The notes beneath the pieces are model-generated. The model did not search any database. It worked only from the letters and a program-made list of their open reading frames with translations, and was not told the DNA's origin. 64,000 bases of DNA from Desulfobacteraceae bacterium UBA2174 (GTDB lineage: Bacteria > Desulfobacterota > Desulfobacteria > Desulfobacterales > UBA2174): NCBI GenBank assembly GCA_002327445.1, contig DCWA01000012.1:1-64000 (forward strand), in the 5' to 3' direction. This document shows, piece after piece, positions 59,883 through 64,000 of this stretch. A program made the translations under genes and the position numbers. Numbering within the stretch: the first letter of the stretch is position 1; the number at the start of each line of letters is the position of its first letter.

Positions 59883-61159
59883 TGCCGCTGCTCTCACGCC
59901 GCTGGATGGTGTTTTTTCTCGCCGGCCTGCTCTTTGTCCTGTCCCAGTTCTACCGGGTTTCGATGGCGGTGATGTTTCCCGATCTCACCGCCGACCTGGC
60001 GCTGGACGCCGTCCAGCTCGGAAGGATATCGGCAGCCTTTTTCTATGCCTTCGCCCTGATGCAGGTGCCCATCGTGCTTTACCTGGATCGTTTCGGGTCC
60101 CGGCTGGCGATGACGGTCTTGACGGTGGCCGCCGCCGCCGGCGCCCTGGTTTTCGGTCTGGCCCGCTCCGGCGGCGAACTGGCCCTGGGGAGGGTGCTGC
60201 TCGGTGCCGGCATGGCCTGCAACCTCATGGGCACCCTGAAGCTGATCGGAGAATGGTTCGGCCCCTCGCGTTTTGCCACCCTTTCGGCGCTGGTGGTGTC
60301 GGTGGGGACGGTGGGCAACCTGGCGGCCGCCACCCCTTTGGTGCTGCTGGTGCAAGCCGTGGGCTGGCGCGCGGCATTCTGGCTTCTGGCGGCCCTGACC
60401 CTCGCGTTGGCCCTGCTTTTTTTCGCCGTGGTGCGCGACCGGCCGCCAGGGGCGGCTTCCGGCCCGGCCGCCGTGGCGGGCCAGTCGGCCCGGAGCCTGT
60501 TTGCCGGCCTGCGGATGCTCTTCGGCCGGCGCGACTACTGGATCATTTCCTTCGGGACCTTTTGCCGCTACGGGATCTACGCCGCGGTGCAGGCCCTCTG
60601 GGCCGGCCCTTACCTCATCAACGCCCAGGGGGTGTCGGCCCTGGAGACGGGCCACCTGCTTTTCCTGATGAGCATCGGCATGGTGGTGGGTTGCCCGCTG
60701 TGGGGGTGGCTGTCCGATGTGGTGCTCCACGCGCGAAAGAGCGTCATCGTCGCGGGGATGATCGGCATGGTGGCGGTGCTGGCCATCCTGGCGGCGCTGC
60801 CGGCCGGGGCCGGGTTCGGTCTGCTGGCGTTGCTCTTTTTCGGTTTCGGCGTGTTCGGCGGGGCCGGCCAGGTCATGTACGCCCACATCAAGGAGCGCAT
60901 GCCGGCGGCCTACGCCGGTACGGCTATGACCGGGATCAACTTCTTCACCATGATCGGAGTGGCCTTCTTTCTTCAAGGTCTCGGTGGATTCTTGCAGCGC
61001 ATCCAGCCGCAGGCGGCGCTGGGGCCCATGGCCTTTCGCCAGGCATTTTTCTTGTGCAGCGCCTGCCTCGGACTGTCCACGCTGCTCTACTTGGTCACCC
61101 GCGAGACCCTTGGGCGCCCCCGGCAGGCCAACCCCTCCCGGTCGTCACCGGAGAGCTGA
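59879..61159 (+). CDS. Major facilitator superfamily transporter
   Basis: A 426-residue protein with 12 predicted helices. The loop-2 signature region is LYLDRFGSRLAMT (weak form of GxxxDRxGRR) and the middle loop is about 190-215. The N-terminus (MMPLLSRRWMVFFLAGLLFVLSQFYRV) resembles nitrate/organic-anion and sugar-phosphate type carriers; substrate not assignable. The ATG at 59879 overlaps the previous stop, so it is co-translated with the lipoprotein. Confidence 0.88.
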   Translation: MMPLLSRRWMVFFLAGLLFVLSQFYRVSMAVMFPDLTADLALDAVQLGRISAAFFYAFALMQVPIVLYLDRFGSRLAMTVLTVAAAAGALVFGLARSGGELALGRVLLGAGMACNLMGTLKLIGEWFGPSRFATLSALVVSVGTVGNLAAATPLVLLVQAVGWRAAFWLLAALTLALALLFFAVVRDRPPGAASGPAAVAGQSARSLFAGLRMLFGRRDYWIISFGTFCRYGIYAAVQALWAGPYLINAQGVSALETGHLLFLMSIGMVVGCPLWGWLSDVVLHARKSVIVAGMIGMVAVLAILAALPAGAGFGLLALLFFGFGVFGGAGQVMYAHIKERMPAAYAGTAMTGINFFTMIGVAFFLQGLGGFLQRIQPQAALGPMAFRQAFFLCSACLGLSTLLYLVTRETLGRPRQANPSRSSPES

Positions 61160-61281
61160 CGTCAATTCAACTTCCTGGATTCACTAAGTTTTGTATTCTT
61201 GACAGCGGTCTTCGGATCGCTTAAGGTGCCAAGGATGCCGTTTTGGCGGCGGAGACACCATTGGTCGAGGAACGACAACCG

Positions 61282-62166
61282 ATGAACTTTTACCGCAACT
61301 GGTTTCTGGCCAGCCGGCCCTGGTCCTTCACCATGACCGCCATCTCGGTGAGCGCGGGTAGCGCCATGGCCGTCATCGACGGCGTCTTCGATTGGCCCCT
61401 GTACCTGCTGGCCCTGTTTTCGGCCGTGCTCCTGCACGCCGCCACCAACCTGGTCAACGACTATTACGATGTGATCAACGGGGTGGACACCGTAGCCGCC
61501 GCCACGGCCCAGTACCGTCCCCATCCGCTGGTGGAAGGTCTCCTGCCGGCCCGACAGGTGCGCCGCGTGGGTTTCGCCCTCTTTGGCCTGGCGGCGCTCA
61601 TCGGTCTCTATCTGGTGGCCGTTCGCGGCCCGATGGTGTTGTGGATCGGGCTAGTGGGGCTGCTGGCCGGGCTGACCTACACGGCGCCGCCCCTCAAGTA
61701 CAAGTACGTGGCCCTGGGCGAGGTATCGGTGTTTCTCATGTGGGGGCCGCTGATGGTGGAAGGGGCCTACTACGTGCAGCGGCAGAGCCTGAGTCTGCCG
61801 GCCCTGTGGGTGTCGCTCCCCTTCGGTGTGCTGGTAGCCCTGGTGCTGCTGGCCAACAACATCCGCGACATCGATCACGACCGCAGCCGCAACATCCTCA
61901 CCCTGGCCATCCTCTTGGGCCGGCGCGGCGGGATGGGGGCCTACCTGATGCTGATGGTCCTCTCCTACCTCGGGATCCTCGCTCTGGCCGGGACCCTGAC
62001 CCCGTGGGTGCTGATCATCCTGCTCACCGTGCCCCTGGCCGCGAAGCTGCTCAAGGAGATGAGCCATGCCGTTCCGGCCGATGCCGACGCCCGGACCGCC
62101 AAACTCGATACCGCCTTCGGGGTCCTGCTGGTGGTGTCGCTGGTGCTGGAAGGGCTGATCGGGTGA
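61282..62166 (+). CDS. UbiA-family prenyltransferase, MenA-like
   Basis: A 294-residue membrane protein with about eight helices. The two aspartate-rich motifs bind the prenyl diphosphate: NLVNDYYDVINGVD (about residue 55) and NNIRDIDHDRSRN (about 193). MenA attaches the isoprenoid tail to dihydroxynaphthoate in menaquinone synthesis, the quinone expected in such organisms, so MenA or a close relative is likely. GAGGAA precedes ATG 61282. The CPBP protease gene begins inside its stop codon. Confidence 0.85.
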   Translation: MNFYRNWFLASRPWSFTMTAISVSAGSAMAVIDGVFDWPLYLLALFSAVLLHAATNLVNDYYDVINGVDTVAAATAQYRPHPLVEGLLPARQVRRVGFALFGLAALIGLYLVAVRGPMVLWIGLVGLLAGLTYTAPPLKYKYVALGEVSVFLMWGPLMVEGAYYVQRQSLSLPALWVSLPFGVLVALVLLANNIRDIDHDRSRNILTLAILLGRRGGMGAYLMLMVLSYLGILALAGTLTPWVLIILLTVPLAAKLLKEMSHAVPADADARTAKLDTAFGVLLVVSLVLEGLIG

Positions 62167-62786
62167 AGCCGGCGAACCTTTCCCTCGGCACGGTCTGGGC
62201 CACGGCGGGTCTGGCGGCCGTGCTGTGGTGGGTCACCTTCTACCTGAGCGTTTCGATTTTCTGGATCAAGATCGGCTTTTCGGCGGCCATCCTGGCTACC
62301 TTCACCCTTTGGCGGGATCCGCCGGACGGACGGCCCCGCCTGGACGCCGCGGCCGTGGTGCAAGGCATCGCCTCGGCCATTGCGCTCTGGGGCATCTTCT
62401 GGGTCGGCAAACAGGTGTCCACCCTGATCTTCCCCTTTGCCGAAGGGCAGATCGGCGCCATCTACGGCAAGGGGGAGGGGTTTCCGCCGGCGGTGATCTT
62501 TTTCCTGCTTCTCCTGGTCACCGGCCCGTGCGAAGAGATCTACTGGCGCGGGTTTCTGCAAAAGCATCTCATGGTCCGCTACGGTCCCCTGAAAGGCTGG
62601 CTGGCGGCATCGGCGATCTACGCCCTCGTGCACATCTGGTCCTTCAACTTCATGCTCATCGGCGCGGCGGCCGTGGCCGGGGCGTTCTGGGGCCTGTGCT
62701 ACTGGCGCCGGGGGAGACTGACGCCCGTGGTGATCTCCCACTCCCTCTGGAGCGCCGTGGTCTTTTCCCTGGCCCCGATTCCCTGA
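62163..62786 (+). CDS. CPBP-family intramembrane metalloprotease
   Basis: A 207-residue membrane protein with six or seven helices. The catalytic motifs are CEEIYWRGFLQ (EExxxR), ALVHIWSFNF (FxxxH type) and ISHSLWSAVV (HxxxN/B region). CPBP (Abi/CAAX-like) proteases process lipidated or small peptides; the substrate here is unknown. GTG 62163 overlaps the UbiA gene stop as GTGA. The open frame extends further upstream into that gene in a shadow frame. Confidence 0.85.
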   Translation: MKPANLSLGTVWATAGLAAVLWWVTFYLSVSIFWIKIGFSAAILATFTLWRDPPDGRPRLDAAAVVQGIASAIALWGIFWVGKQVSTLIFPFAEGQIGAIYGKGEGFPPAVIFFLLLLVTGPCEEIYWRGFLQKHLMVRYGPLKGWLAASAIYALVHIWSFNFMLIGAAAVAGAFWGLCYWRRGRLTPVVISHSLWSAVVFSLAPIP

Positions 62787-62923
62787 CCGGCGCCTTTTCC
62801 CGGCACAGATGCGGGGCATCCCATTACCCTGCCTTGACAATCCGGTCTCGCGGGCTTAATTGGTGGTTTTAAATCGTGCGCCGCGGCGCGAAGGCCCCGG
62901 CGCCAGGGGAGACGCCCATCGAC

Positions 62924-63457
62924 ATGCACCCGCCACCGCCCGTCGTCGCCATTGTCGGCAAGTCCAATTCCGGCAAGACCACCCTCATCGAACGGCTCAT
63001 CCCGGCGTTCAGAGTCCGGGGATATCGCATCGGCACCATCAAGCACTCCCACCACGACATCGATCTGGACCGGCCGGGCAAGGACAGCTACCGGCACAAG
63101 CTGGCCGGCGCCGATGCGGTCATGGTGGCCGGCCCCGCCCGCATCGCGCTGGTCAAGGACGTCGCCGGCGCCGAACTGGACGATTTGTTGGCCTATTTCA
63201 ATGATCTGGACCTGATCATCGCCGAGGGCTTCAAGCGGACCGGCAGACCCAAGATCGAGGTTTGCAGGGCGGCGCGTAGCGGCGCCCCCCTGTGCCGCGA
63301 TGACCCGAGCCTCGTGGCCATGGTCACCGATCTGGACATCGAGCCTCTGGCCGTTCCCGTCTTTCGACTGGACGACATCGAAGGACTGGCCGATTTCATC
63401 GAACGCCGCTTCTTGATCCGCCCGGCGGCCGCGGTGGGAGGCGGACCGCGTTCCTGA
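62924..63457 (+). CDS. mobB: Molybdopterin-guanine dinucleotide adapter MobB
   Basis: A 177-residue GTP-binding adapter assisting MobA in making the molybdenum or tungsten bis-MGD cofactor. Walker A is IVGKSNSGKTTLIERL, then TIKHSHHDIDLDRPGKDSYRHK (family hallmark) and LIIAEGFKRTGRPKIE. Start: ATG 62924 is the most likely; a GTG at 62876 would add 16 residues. The adapter serves formate dehydrogenases and similar enzymes. A MITE copy begins 12 bp after its stop. Confidence 0.9.
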   Translation: MHPPPPVVAIVGKSNSGKTTLIERLIPAFRVRGYRIGTIKHSHHDIDLDRPGKDSYRHKLAGADAVMVAGPARIALVKDVAGAELDDLLAYFNDLDLIIAEGFKRTGRPKIEVCRAARSGAPLCRDDPSLVAMVTDLDIEPLAVPVFRLDDIEGLADFIERRFLIRPAAAVGGGPRS

Positions 63458-63468
63458 CCGACGGATGA

Positions 63469-63619
63469 TGCCTTCGTAAAAAATCCGAATTGTCATCCCG
63501 AGCGCAGCGAGGGATCTCTTCGTAAAACGGAATGTATAATAATAGCGGATGCTTGAGATTCCTCGTCGCAAGCTCCTCGGAATGACAATGGCTGTTTTCG
63601 GCTTTTTTACGACGTTATC
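63469..63619. mobile_element. MITE-like palindromic element, copy 3
   Basis: A 151-bp copy of the 28945-29097 element. The left end is a variant (GATGCCTTCGTAAAAAA instead of GATAACGTCGTAAAAAA) shared with copy 2; the right end is unchanged (ACGACGTTATC). The core is nearly identical. It sits between mobB and the HD gene and might serve as terminator or promoter for either. Confidence 0.8.
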
Positions 63620-63634
63620 AGGGATGGCACCGTG

Positions 63635-64000
63635 ATGAGAACACACCTGATCCGTTGCCAGAACTGGTTCGCTGCCTACACCCGGAGCTTTTTTACCGGC
63701 GGCGACGCCCTTGACCTGCCGTTGCGGGTCAAGATCGAACATACCGCCGCCGTGCAGGCCAACATGGCGCAACTGGCCGGCGCCCTGAACTGGCCGCCGG
63801 AGGATCGGCTCCTGGCCGAACTGGCGGGGCTGCTGCACGATGTCGGGAGATTTCCTCAGTACAGTAAATACCATACCTTTCGCGACAGCATCTCGGAGAA
63901 CCACGCCCGGCTCGGGTTGCGGGAGATCGGCCGTCACCGGGTGCTCCATGGCATGCCCACGGGCGCGCGACGGGAGCTGAGTTTTGCCATCGCCCATCAC
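63635..64000 (+). CDS. HD-domain phosphohydrolase (5' part, runs off the window)
   Basis: From ATG 63635 a frame stays open to the window end (122 codons). The first metal-binding His is in KIEHTAAV and the HD doublet is in LAGLLHDVGRFPQY, followed by a conserved FRDSISENHARLG. HD proteins hydrolyse phosphate esters, often nucleotides. The C-terminal part with the last ligands is not in the window. It starts 16 bp after MITE copy 3. Confidence 0.8.
   Translation, partial: MRTHLIRCQNWFAAYTRSFFTGGDALDLPLRVKIEHTAAVQANMAQLAGALNWPPEDRLLAELAGLLHDVGRFPQYSKYHTFRDSISENHARLGLREIGRHRVLHGMPTGARRELSFAIAHH

Overview
The window is a GC-rich bacterial chromosome segment. I read it as coming from a sulfate-reducer-like Desulfobacterota (former Deltaproteobacteria) bacterium. 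That is inferred from gene content: an energy-converting-hydrogenase-related membrane complex, a DsrE-like protein, a DUF166 protein and hemA/ccsA/precorrin-2 dehydrogenase clustering. It does not rest on a marker gene. Genes are packed tightly, many with 4-bp ATGA/GTGA overlaps. I found no rRNA, tRNA, CRISPR array or integrase.

Layout. 1-5.6 kb (minus strand): start of an unknown gene, HNH nuclease, ATP-grasp protein, era, engB, class I aminotransferase, hisG, hisI; then a divergent PBP1A gene to 8.2 kb. 8.5-17.2 kb (minus): a housekeeping run of TIM-barrel isomerase, DHH phosphoesterase, metallo-beta-lactamase, precorrin-2 dehydrogenase, ccsA, hemA, DksA-like protein, PHP nuclease, rnc and a radical SAM protein. 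17.3-19.9 kb: ABC-F ATPase and DUF166. 20.1-28.9 kb (plus): an HTH-EIIA fusion regulator followed by a complete Ehr-type complex (two antiporter-like subunits, NuoH-like and HyfE-like subunits, a NuoC/NuoD-like fusion without nickel ligands, a ferredoxin/small-subunit fusion) and a DsrE-like protein.

29.1-45.5 kb (plus) is a defence island of eleven co-oriented genes: (a) HEPN-like protein, KGGVGR-type ParA ATPase and P-loop ATPase; (b) PLD-SNF2 helicase, zeta-like kinase, small protein and an Eco57I-type methylase whose 3' third is strikingly AT-rich; (c) Gabija gajA and gajB; (d) a DprA-like and a ParB-like protein. Module (a)+(b) is the best candidate for an undescribed system.

45.6-64 kb: TetR regulator divergent from a secreted triple-repeat protein, DnaJ, EF-P-like YeiP, and trpB2 preceded by what looks like a classical trp attenuator (28-codon leader peptide with three Trp codons and mutually exclusive hairpins). 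Then a decayed gene and an ABC importer with a fused permease-ATPase plus a phosphodiesterase. The rest comprises a truncated lacI, psiE, a lipoprotein phosphoesterase, an MFS transporter, a UbiA prenyltransferase, a CPBP protease, mobB and the start of an HD-domain gene. A ~153-bp palindromic MITE-like element occurs three times (28.9, 57.5 and 63.5 kb). The 57.5-kb copy is itself split by a second 151-bp element with a 9-bp target duplication.
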